A stretch of 26,295 bases of DNA. Origin: a virus. The notes below the pieces were generated by a model. The model saw only the letters and a list, made by a program, of their open reading frames with translations. It made no database searches and was not told the DNA's origin. The stretch spans positions 1 to 26,295 of the IMG/VR virus record IMGVR_UViG_3300031578_007492. One strand, 5' to 3'. Shown here one piece after another: positions 7,760 to 13,714 of the stretch (position 1 is its first letter; every line of letters begins with the position of its first letter). Position numbers and translations under genes: made by a program.

Positions 7760-7796
7760 TATGAATTACCTGCCATAAGGGTGGAGGTAATTCATA
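7760..7796 (+). promoter_or_regulatory. 12-bp hairpin sequestering the HNH gene's ribosome site
   Basis: TATGAATTACCT (7760-7771) is perfectly complementary to AGGTAATTCATA (7785-7796), with a 13-nt loop. The Shine-Dalgarno GGAGG (7783-7787) lies partly in the loop edge and partly in the stem, and the stem ends at the base before the ATG at 7797. Any transcript entering from the upstream gene would fold and block translation. Homing endonuclease genes of T4-type phages are known to be silenced this way; its use here is inferred. Confidence 0.75.
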
Positions 7797-8564
7797 ATGA
7801 GTAGGCAAAAACCATATACTAACTATTTAGGTAAAAGATTTGGAAAATTAACAATACTGGAATTTGTTCCTGGATCTTATAAGAAAGGAGAGAAAAGCAT
7901 TCGTACCAAAGCAAAATGTGAATGTGTATGTGGATTTGTGAAATATATTGATTGGGGACATTTAAAAGGTGGCGCTATAAATTCTTGTGGTTGTTTGAGA
8001 GATCCTTCGGTGCATGTTGGACAAAAATTTGGGGGATTTATAGTATTAGAGATTATTCCACACCATTATAACAAGCAGGGAAGAAGAATACTAACTAAGG
8101 TCAAGTGTGAATGTAAGTGTGGTACAGTGAAAATAGTAAATCTTAATAATTTACAGGCAGAAAATACAATTTCTTGTGGGTGCATCGGGAGAGAAAATAT
8201 CAAAAAAGCCGCAACTAAACATGGACTATCATCCAACCCATTGTATACTCTTTGGGGACAGATAAACAAAAGGTGCTATAACACAAACATGTGTGGGTAT
8301 GAAAACTATGGCGGCAGAGGAATTACAAACTATTGGAAAGATGACGTTGTTGGGTTTGTAAAATATATTTTACAAGAATTGGGACCTAAACCAAGTAAAA
8401 AACTTACTCTAGACCGGACAAACAACGATGGAAACTATGAGCCTGGTAATTTGCGGTGGGCCACATATAAACAGCAAGCAAACAATAAAACACATGCATT
8501 TCAACGTAGAATTGAATCGTTAGAACGCAGGATAAAGTTTCTTGAAAATGCTGATAGCAAATAA
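7797..8564 (+). CDS. HNH homing-endonuclease-like protein with duplicated Cys domain
   Basis: Two tandem N-terminal copies (residues about 10-65 and 72-130) share the plan FGKL/FGGF, then a basic run, CECxCG and a closing SCGC, giving Cys-rich zinc-like modules common in phage HNH proteins. The C-terminal half has the family core YENYGGRGI (about 165-173), a Trp-Lys-Asp segment, LTLDRTNNDGNYEPGNLRWA and a QANNK end. These free-standing endonucleases cut near their own insertion point and spread by repair copying. Start: ATG 7797 with GGAGG inside a 12-bp hairpin. The low-GC content and lone position between unrelated genes fit an inserted mobile gene. Cleavage activity is unproven. Confidence 0.85.
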   Translation: MSRQKPYTNYLGKRFGKLTILEFVPGSYKKGEKSIRTKAKCECVCGFVKYIDWGHLKGGAINSCGCLRDPSVHVGQKFGGFIVLEIIPHHYNKQGRRILTKVKCECKCGTVKIVNLNNLQAENTISCGCIGRENIKKAATKHGLSSNPLYTLWGQINKRCYNTNMCGYENYGGRGITNYWKDDVVGFVKYILQELGPKPSKKLTLDRTNNDGNYEPGNLRWATYKQQANNKTHAFQRRIESLERRIKFLENADSK

Positions 8565-8583
8565 AATAATAAAACTTCAACCA

Positions 8584-8661
8584 ATGCTGCTGCCCGAAGG
8601 TCTTATATTTTACTGGGATTTTACATACGGAAAGAAGCGGAAGGTGTTAATCTGTGCTTAG
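8584..8661 (+). CDS. candidate mini-ORF 1 ending VLICA (25 aa)
   Basis: ATG 8584 to TAG 8661; an in-frame ATG at 8548 would add 12 residues and overlap the end of the HNH gene. The peptide is aromatic in the middle (LIFYWDFTY) and ends GKKRKVLICA. No Shine-Dalgarno is evident. It closely resembles mini-ORF 4 at the C-terminus (SKKRRVLICA). Confidence 0.3.
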   Translation: MLLPEGLIFYWDFTYGKKRKVLICA

Positions 8662-8746
8662 ATGGAGAATACTTAAACTTAGACAAGTTGGATGTGGGAT
8701 AAGTTATCCGATAAGTCTGAGACGAACGGTATTAATCTGTGCTTAG
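8654..8746 (+). CDS. candidate mini-ORF 2 ending VLICA (30 aa)
   Basis: The only start is GTG 8654, which lies inside repeat copy 1 and overlaps the stop of mini-ORF 1 by 8 nt. The peptide is basic (MLRWRILKLRQ at the N-terminus) and ends SLRRTVLICA. The same repeat would thus carry one ORF's end and the next one's start. Confidence 0.25.
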   Translation: MLRWRILKLRQVGCGISYPISLRRTVLICA

Positions 8747-8840
8747 AATTATCAGCTTGCGAGTCCGTTTTCATTGGCTCCCAACCCCAGCTCACAAAGC
8801 TCACTGGCAAAGAGTTAGATCGGTATTAATCTGTGCCTAG
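8739..8840 (+). CDS. candidate mini-ORF 3 ending VLICA (33 aa)
   Basis: GTG 8739 lies in repeat copy 2, overlapping mini-ORF 2's stop by 8 nt. The N-terminus MLRIISLRVRF resembles that of mini-ORF 2 in its alternating hydrophobic and Arg pattern, and the C-terminus is QRVRSVLICA. No ribosome site other than coupling is visible. Confidence 0.25.
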   Translation: MLRIISLRVRFHWLPTPAHKAHWQRVRSVLICA

Positions 8841-8866
8841 CATTTATAAAGGTTTTGATTTATCTC

Positions 8867-8935
8867 ATGGCGATTCTTTTTGTGGTTAAAAATCGTGGAC
8901 CTTCCAAAAAACGAAGAGTCTTGATCTGTGCTTAA
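8867..8935 (+). CDS. candidate mini-ORF 4 ending VLICA (22 aa)
   Basis: ATG 8867 to TAA 8935. The N-terminus is hydrophobic (MAILFVV), then basic, ending SKKRRVLICA. The stop is TAA rather than TAG and Leu is TTG rather than TTA, so the conserved peptide is kept while the DNA has drifted. Its last codons overlap the -35 box of the rnhB promoter. Confidence 0.3.
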   Translation: MAILFVVKNRGPSKKRRVLICA

Positions 8936-8949
8936 CATTGTGGTATAAT
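8921..8949 (+). promoter_or_regulatory. sigma-70-type promoter, leaderless arrangement (rnhB)
   Basis: TTGATC (8921-8926), 17-bp spacer, TATAAT (8944-8949); the ATG at 8956 begins 6 nt after the -10 box. The -35 hexamer is part of repeat copy 4, so a protein bound to the repeat would affect this promoter. This is the third case of the same geometry in the window. Confidence 0.75.
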
Positions 8950-8955
8950 TGTAGA

Positions 8956-9567
8956 ATGATTGGTGAAGTAGACCGCCGGTTCTGGAACCGGGAGAAAATG
9001 GTAGTCGGCTTTGATGAAGCTGGTCGGGGACCGATTGCTGGCGATATGTTTTTCTCCCTAGTCGAGTTATATCCTTTGAAAGATTTCCCATTCGAATTAA
9101 AAGATTCCAAGAAATATTCAGACAAAAAACGGTTTAAAATCGAAGAGGATATAAGAAACCTTGGACTAATTAAAAAATCTTTCGTAGGAACTGTACCTGT
9201 AACTGACATAAATGCTGGCAGCAACCTCAATTCTCTCTTACACAATGCGGTGTTTAATGGGCTTATGTGTATGTTGAATGGAATAAATATGCACAACGTT
9301 ATGTTGTTGGTGGATGGTAATCAGCAGATTAGAAATATGAACTATTCTTTACAGTTTGTACAACCCAAGCTGGATGAAAACAGCTGGTCATGTGCAGTTG
9401 CTTCTATATTGGCAAAGAATTCTCAGGTACGAGTTATGCATGATTTAGATAAAAAATATCCTGAGTATGGTTTTACTTCTCACAAAGGATATGGAACCAA
9501 GAAGCATTACGAAGCAATTAGGAAATATGGAACGTGCGAAGTCCACAGAGTAGGTTGGATAAAATGA
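8956..9567 (+). CDS. rnhB: ribonuclease HII
   Basis: Cuts the RNA strand of RNA-DNA hybrids and removes ribonucleotides from DNA. The signature DEAGRGPIAG begins at Asp20-Glu21; Asp120 in LLVDGNQ and probably Asp140 complete the metal site. The C-terminal block VASILAKNSQVR, YPEYGFTSHKGYGT and EVHRVGW matches the family closely. At 203 aa it is normal size. Start: ATG 8956 is favoured because a perfect TATAAT ends 6 nt upstream; ATG 8998 with GGGAG only 3 nt away is possible but leaves almost no N-terminus before the active site. It shares ATGA with the next gene. A role in primer or R-loop removal during phage replication is likely. Confidence 0.93.
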   Translation: MIGEVDRRFWNREKMVVGFDEAGRGPIAGDMFFSLVELYPLKDFPFELKDSKKYSDKKRFKIEEDIRNLGLIKKSFVGTVPVTDINAGSNLNSLLHNAVFNGLMCMLNGINMHNVMLLVDGNQQIRNMNYSLQFVQPKLDENSWSCAVASILAKNSQVRVMHDLDKKYPEYGFTSHKGYGTKKHYEAIRKYGTCEVHRVGWIK

Positions 9568-10385
9568 GAATCTTTTTAGTGCGCCACGGGGAGTCACAGG
9601 GCAATGTAGATAAATCTCTCCATAAAATTATCCCGGACCACGAGATTGCTTTAACCACCGGTGGTATGGAGCAAGCGCAAGTTGCTGGCAGGGTTCTGAA
9701 AAAATATTTCAAAGAAAACCCTACAACGACAATGGATTTTGGTACGGGTTTGTTAGATGGATTACTCACCAGTATGGGAAAGCAAAAGGGATTAAATAAT
9801 GCTGCTCTTGCTCAGGTTAAAGATTTAATTCAGAAGCAAGCCTCTTCTGGAAACGTCGCGAAAGCTAGGCTGTGGCATTCACCGTATCGTCGCACCCGTG
9901 AGACAGCTCGTATCGTTACCGGCGTAGCCAACGAGGTAATCTCAGATGTGCGTGAACATATTTTGCTTTGCGAACAGCAGTTTGGATTATTTGACGGACT
10001 GACTAGAGAAGAATCGTTCTCGAAGTTTCCCGATGAATATGATAGCTTCCAACACGCCAAGAAATTTAATGGTAAGTTTTACGCTCGTTTTCCAATGGGC
10101 GAGTCTCCGTTCGACGCAGCCTGTCGTGTTCATCAGGCGTTTGGTACTTTCAAACGAGACGAAGAAGATAAAAATGTTAATGACATAATTATAATTTGTC
10201 ACGGAGCAATCTCCAAACTGTTCACCATGATGTGGCTTCATAAAAGTCCTGAATGGTTTGAAGCCGAAGAGACGTGTGGCAATTGTGGCATTCGTTTAAT
10301 CGAAGACCACAAGGATAAAGGATATATTTTTGGCGGACATTCTCGTGGCAAAGAGTGGAAGTACAATGGAAACAAATATGATTGA
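9564..10385 (+). CDS. histidine-phosphatase (phosphoglycerate-mutase-like) protein
   Basis: Branch-1 histidine phosphatase fold. The N-terminus MRIFLVRHGESQGN places the phospho-accepting His at residue 8 next to Arg7. SPYRRTRETA (about residues 110-119) supplies the second Arg, and IIICHGAI near 213 the second catalytic His. At 273 aa it is longer than small members, with an insert between the first two motifs. The start is ATG 9564, overlapping the RNase HII stop; the 10-codon-longer frame is less likely because the RHG motif normally lies at the extreme N-terminus. The substrate is unknown: members act on phosphosugars, nucleotides or phosphoproteins. Overlap suggests co-translation with RNase HII. 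Confidence 0.9.
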   Translation: MRIFLVRHGESQGNVDKSLHKIIPDHEIALTTGGMEQAQVAGRVLKKYFKENPTTTMDFGTGLLDGLLTSMGKQKGLNNAALAQVKDLIQKQASSGNVAKARLWHSPYRRTRETARIVTGVANEVISDVREHILLCEQQFGLFDGLTREESFSKFPDEYDSFQHAKKFNGKFYARFPMGESPFDAACRVHQAFGTFKRDEEDKNVNDIIIICHGAISKLFTMMWLHKSPEWFEAEETCGNCGIRLIEDHKDKGYIFGGHSRGKEWKYNGNKYD

Positions 10386-10578
10386 GCGTGTTGCTATAGC
10401 TATATGGCAAGCCAATCACGAAGAAAACGAAGCGGGGGATCCCGAATACGAGTTTAGAATATGGAAGCTTGAAGATCCCAACTGTTCTAGTTCCTGCGAG
10501 GTGCCGGAGTGGGAACGTGATGACTACCGAACGATGGCAAAGGCGGCAATAGTAGCCATGCTTGGAATAAATGACTAA
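10366..10578 (+). CDS. small conserved phage-type hypothetical protein (70 aa)
   Basis: The protein has the pattern IERVAIAIWQAN ... WERDDYRTMAKAAIVAML, which I recognise as a common small phage protein type of unknown role: an N-terminal helix, a variable acidic centre, and a closing helix with Tyr-Arg. It overlaps the phosphatase end. ATG 10366 has GGAAG 4 nt upstream; ATG 10378 is in frame and begins exactly at the family-like MIERV, so either start is possible. Its end overlaps the next gene by 8 nt. Confidence 0.7.
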   Translation: METNMIERVAIAIWQANHEENEAGDPEYEFRIWKLEDPNCSSSCEVPEWERDDYRTMAKAAIVAMLGIND

Positions 10579-11002
10579 AGTCTGTTGGCAAGAGTGGTTA
10601 GTATGTTTGTTGCCTGCCTTTATTGCTCGGTGGTTAATGTGGGGTTGGCTTCAATGGGTTCCTAGACCAGCATCATGGAACCCTTGGTTATTTGGGCGCA
10701 TGATGGGACGGAGACCACACAAAATGCAATGCGAAGCATTTCTAGTTGCCACTATCGACACCACTAAAATTCCCTATGAGGTAGTTGGTGCCGACATTTA
10801 TTCTGAAAGCGCTTTAAGTCTTACTCTTATTAGCAAAGGTTATTGTAATGTAGATGTATTTTCTGTGATTGGTGATAATTATGCCGACGCGAAGAAGAAA
10901 CTAATAGATAACATAGTTCACGATAGTTATTTCAAATGGGTTGTCGATGTTCTACCAGAAACTACTCAAAGAGAAATAGCAATTAAAGATATAATTGAAT
11001 GA
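10571..11002 (+). CDS. hypothetical protein with hydrophobic Trp-rich N-terminus, paralogue of 11038 gene
   Basis: Residues 5-30 are hydrophobic and Trp-rich (WLVCLLPAFIARWLMWGWLQW), possibly a membrane anchor or signal-like segment. The C-terminal 50 residues include NYADAKKKLIDN, YFKWVVDVL and end in EIAIKDIIE. These align with YKDAKKKMLN, HFSWTIKL and VVEEIIT of the gene at 11038, so the two probably arose by duplication with different N-termini. No known domain was recognised. It starts 8 nt inside the previous gene. Confidence 0.7.
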   Translation: MTKVCWQEWLVCLLPAFIARWLMWGWLQWVPRPASWNPWLFGRMMGRRPHKMQCEAFLVATIDTTKIPYEVVGADIYSESALSLTLISKGYCNVDVFSVIGDNYADAKKKLIDNIVHDSYFKWVVDVLPETTQREIAIKDIIE

Positions 11003-11037
11003 TATTGTGGCAGGGAGATTAGCGTTAGGAGAATGAT

Positions 11038-11403
11038 ATGCCGTTACCACCGGGCTCACGAAGCGGAAGATTGAATAATATTTTACCAGTGATGATTCAC
11101 CCGTATACAGTTGTAGATTGCGACCGCAAATCGGTATATTTATTGGGAACAGTAGATATATCTCAGAACCCTCCCCAGATTGTCAGAACTTTTGTTGGAA
11201 TAAAACCTGCTCATGAGTTAAAATTTAGTGGCAAATTTAGATTTTTTCAGATAATGCAAATGACCGGATACAGTTACAAAGATGCTAAAAAGAAAATGTT
11301 AAATGTTTTGTCGGACAATGAACACTTTTCTTGGACCATAAAGCTATCAAAAAATATCCAACACGATATTAATGCGTTAGTTGTTGAAGAGATTATTACT
11401 TGA
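11038..11403 (+). CDS. hypothetical protein, paralogue of the 10571 gene (121 aa)
   Basis: It has a good ribosome site (AGGAGA, 6-7 nt before the ATG). The C-terminal part carries the same DAKKK-containing helix, aromatic strand and I/V-rich end as the preceding gene, but the N-terminus lacks the hydrophobic stretch and is Pro/Gly-rich. A segment VVDCDRKSVYLLGTVD looks like a beta hairpin. Its stop codon (11401-11403) lies within a TTGACA hexamer (11400-11405) that has no well-spaced -10 partner. Function unknown. Confidence 0.7.
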   Translation: MPLPPGSRSGRLNNILPVMIHPYTVVDCDRKSVYLLGTVDISQNPPQIVRTFVGIKPAHELKFSGKFRFFQIMQMTGYSYKDAKKKMLNVLSDNEHFSWTIKLSKNIQHDINALVVEEIIT

Positions 11404-11434
11404 CAAATGTTTTCCACAGTATAAAGGGTTTGAT

Positions 11435-13714
11435 ATGAATTTTGAACTTGGTCCCCGTACAATTTTCCTAACTCTTGCCGGTTCAAGAGCTTATGGATTT
11501 GCGTCTCCAGATAGTGATTATGATTATCGTGGTGTGGCAGTGCCCCCGTTGGACACCTACATCGGAATTAAAGATAAATTCGAGCAGGCATCTGATGACA
11601 AAACTAAGCATGTTTGGACTCATTATAAAGGCATTGTTGAGCCTGAAGCAGACATGCAAGTGTACGAGGTTACAAAGTTTGTACGCCTCGCCGCCTCCTG
11701 TAACCCATCTATCATTGAAATCCTTTTTACTGATCCTAAAACTCAGTTGGTAAAACATCCGATTATGGATCGACTGTTAGATAACAAGCACCTATTTCTA
11801 TCGAAGCAAGCAAAGCCACGTTTCTGCGGTTATGCTTTGAGTCAGCTTAAACGAATTCAACGGCACAAAAGATGGTTGGACCAACCTCCAGAGAAGTGTC
11901 CGGAACGGAAAGACTTCAAACTTTCTGATAAGAAATTAATTCCTTTAGATCAACTAGGTGCTGCTGACGCTCTTATACAGCGCGAGTTGGACTCTTTTAT
12001 GGTGGAGCAAACCGACCTACCAGAGCATACCAAGATTGAATTTAAAGCTGAAATGCATAAAATTATGCGTGCCACTTGGCTGGCAATCAATGGCTCGACT
12101 CCGTATCCGGTAAATGAATTTGATGACGAAGCTGAGTGGAATTCTACCGAGCAATCATTGCGCGACATGGTTGCTAAATATGAGGGGTTTAGTGAAAATT
12201 TCCTTGAAATTCTGGGCAAAGAAAAGAAATATCGTAGAGCCAAACAAGAGTGGGATCAGTACCAGGGTTGGTTGAAGAACCGCAACCCTGATCGTGCCGA
12301 ACTGGAAAAGAAGTTCGGATACGATTGCTACTCAGATGATACTGAGTTTTTAACTGAACTGGGTTGGAAAAAGTTTGAAGATGTTTCAGATGAAGATAGA
12401 CTTGCCACTGTAAATATGTCTGATATTAGTGTGGAATATCAGCGTCCAATTGATAAATTTGCCGGAACAATTGATAGTGGTAACCTATATAATTTGCATG
12501 GAAATCATTTAGATTCTTTAGTAACGTCCAACCATCGCATGCTTTATCGTAAAATTGAGCGACGCAGCGAAAAAAAATACGATTTAAAATTAGAGGTAGC
12601 AGCTACGTTACCTGATACTTTTGAGGTTCTTAGAGCACCTTCACCTAAAAAAACAACCTATTCAAATACTGAGGCATTCGCTAGCCTTCCAGTTCCTCCG
12701 CGTGTGTATTTGAGGATTATGGGGTGGTATTTATCTGATGGTACAATGGCGTTTAAGCCGGGGCAGATACCAAAATGGGACAGTGAAGAGTTTACTTCTC
12801 GTGGACCAAAAGAAATTCGCGTGTCTCAGAAAAAAGGTGGACGTTTATGTTGGCACATAACGAGGTTTCAAAACAAATGGGGAAATAAAGTTAATAGTTC
12901 GTTGTATGAATATACAAATCCTCCCAACGGATTTCGTAAGAAAGCGATCCAAGAGAAGATTCTGTCCATCAGAAATAAAACTATAGTATGGCGCATGGTG
13001 AATGATTGTGGTTTTAAGAAGGGTAAAAGAATACCAAGGTGGGCATTTACTCTTTCCAAAAGGTTGATGGACATATTGTTGGAAGCTTTACATCGCGGTG
13101 ACGGTACGGACAGACCGGATGGAGGTCAGATTTACTACAGTTCATTAAAAGGTTTGGCTGACGATGTGCAAGAACTAGCCCTAATGTGTGGTTATGAAAC
13201 CTCCCTATATGGACCTTATAATGGGATATATCAAGTACACATCAACAAAACACGGGAGCAGTTTAAAAAATGTATTAGATCGCATAATGTTAAAAAAGTT
13301 CCGGTGGACTCTAACTATCGTGTCGTGTGTTTTACAGTTCCCAACGGCACTTTAATAACTCGTAGAAACGGGCATATTGGAATTCACGGTAATTCAAAGC
13401 ACGCCTGCCATTTGGTAAGGCTTATCAGAATGGCTCGTGAGATTTTAGAATCGGGCGAGGTAAATGTGTACCGTCCAGACGCTGAGGAATTAAGAGACAT
13501 TCGTGCAGGTGCGTGGACGTATGAACAAATTGTTGAATTTGCCGAAAAAGAAGACGTTACGCTTGTTGAGGTGGCGAAGAACTCAAAATTACCAAAAGTA
13601 CCTGATATAAATATGATACATGAGTTAGTTCATGGAATTGTAGTGGATTTTAATGAAGAATTTAATGAAGAATTTAAAACAAAAAATAGCCCCAGCTTTA
13701 AATCAAAACAATAA
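11435..13714 (+). CDS. RlaP-type nucleotidyltransferase interrupted by an intein
   Basis: The extein is a polymerase-beta-like nucleotidyltransferase of the RlaP family (associated elsewhere with RNA repair). The core is LAGSRAYGFASPDSDYDYRG, with Gly16-Ser17 and metal-binding Asp28 and Asp30. The later conserved YD / KHACHLVRLIRMAREIL motif is split: Tyr296-Asp297 precede an intein at residues 298-653 and Ser654-Lys-His follows. The full product is 759 aa and the spliced one would be 403. Start: ATG 11435, six bases after AAAGGG; the longer frame from 11381 would overlap the upstream gene. Its end overlaps the next gene by 62 nt. The substrate in this phage is unknown. Confidence 0.88.
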   Translation: MNFELGPRTIFLTLAGSRAYGFASPDSDYDYRGVAVPPLDTYIGIKDKFEQASDDKTKHVWTHYKGIVEPEADMQVYEVTKFVRLAASCNPSIIEILFTDPKTQLVKHPIMDRLLDNKHLFLSKQAKPRFCGYALSQLKRIQRHKRWLDQPPEKCPERKDFKLSDKKLIPLDQLGAADALIQRELDSFMVEQTDLPEHTKIEFKAEMHKIMRATWLAINGSTPYPVNEFDDEAEWNSTEQSLRDMVAKYEGFSENFLEILGKEKKYRRAKQEWDQYQGWLKNRNPDRAELEKKFGYDCYSDDTEFLTELGWKKFEDVSDEDRLATVNMSDISVEYQRPIDKFAGTIDSGNLYNLHGNHLDSLVTSNHRMLYRKIERRSEKKYDLKLEVAATLPDTFEVLRAPSPKKTTYSNTEAFASLPVPPRVYLRIMGWYLSDGTMAFKPGQIPKWDSEEFTSRGPKEIRVSQKKGGRLCWHITRFQNKWGNKVNSSLYEYTNPPNGFRKKAIQEKILSIRNKTIVWRMVNDCGFKKGKRIPRWAFTLSKRLMDILLEALHRGDGTDRPDGGQIYYSSLKGLADDVQELALMCGYETSLYGPYNGIYQVHINKTREQFKKCIRSHNVKKVPVDSNYRVVCFTVPNGTLITRRNGHIGIHGNSKHACHLVRLIRMAREILESGEVNVYRPDAEELRDIRAGAWTYEQIVEFAEKEDVTLVEVAKNSKLPKVPDINMIHELVHGIVVDFNEEFNEEFKTKNSPSFKSKQ
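12326..13393 (+). mobile_element. intein with LAGLIDADG homing endonuclease domain (356 aa)
   Basis: The splice block starts at Cys298 with SDDTEFLTELGWKKFEDV (block A); block B is VTSNH with His367. Two LAGLIDADG-type motifs follow: RIMGWYLSDGT (residues 427-437) and DILLEALHRGDGT (546-558), whose Asp residues (435, 556) would bind metal. The C-terminal block is GHIGIHGN ending at Asn653, followed by Ser654 as the +1 nucleophile. The penultimate residue is Gly, with His one place earlier, instead of the usual His-Asn. The endonuclease looks intact, so this is probably an active or recently active element. Boundaries are inferred from the intein motifs and the rejoined host motif. Confidence 0.88.
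13649..13672 (+). repeat. 12-nt tandem repeat spanning a gene overlap
   Basis: TTTAATGAAGAA occurs twice in a row. In the upstream gene it encodes a repeated NEEF motif; in the downstream frame it gives two start codons (13653 and 13665) and a repeated MKNL. The duplication therefore changes both proteins at once. Confidence 0.85.

Larger units (their letters stand above)
8644..8935 (+). repeat. four-copy direct repeat, core ATTAATCTGTGCTTAG
   Basis: Core copies lie at 8646-8661, 8731-8746, 8825-8840 and 8920-8935, 85, 94 and 95 nt apart, with unrelated sequence between. Read as GTN-TTR-ATC-TGT-GCY-TAR, every copy encodes Val-Leu-Ile-Cys-Ala-stop, and the four variable columns are all synonymous third positions. 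Codons just upstream are rich in Lys and Arg in each copy. The last copy also supplies the -35 hexamer TTGATC of the next promoter. The sequence repeat is certain; whether it is peptide, RNA or protein-binding site is open. Confidence 0.85.
8565..8955 (+). other. 391-nt intergenic region with repeat array and mini-ORFs
   Basis: This is the longest stretch without a standard gene. It holds four repeat copies at 85-95-nt spacing, several short hairpins (for example GGATAA/TTATCC at 8697-8709 and CCAG/CTGG around 8787), and at its end the promoter of the RNase HII gene. No tRNA T-loop or acceptor stem was found. It lies directly downstream of the HNH gene. Confidence 0.8.

Noticed and set aside
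8565-8955. tRNA genes or a CRISPR array in the repeat region
   Set aside because: There is no T-loop GTTCRA motif or 7-bp acceptor stem, and the units are not cloverleaf-like. The repeats are only about 16 nt with 70-79-nt gaps of unequal length and point changes between copies, unlike a CRISPR.
11400-11425. TTGACA and TATAAA upstream of the nucleotidyltransferase as a promoter
   Set aside because: The spacer is only 14 bp, well below the 16-18 bp needed, and the start has a plausible AAAGGG ribosome site instead.
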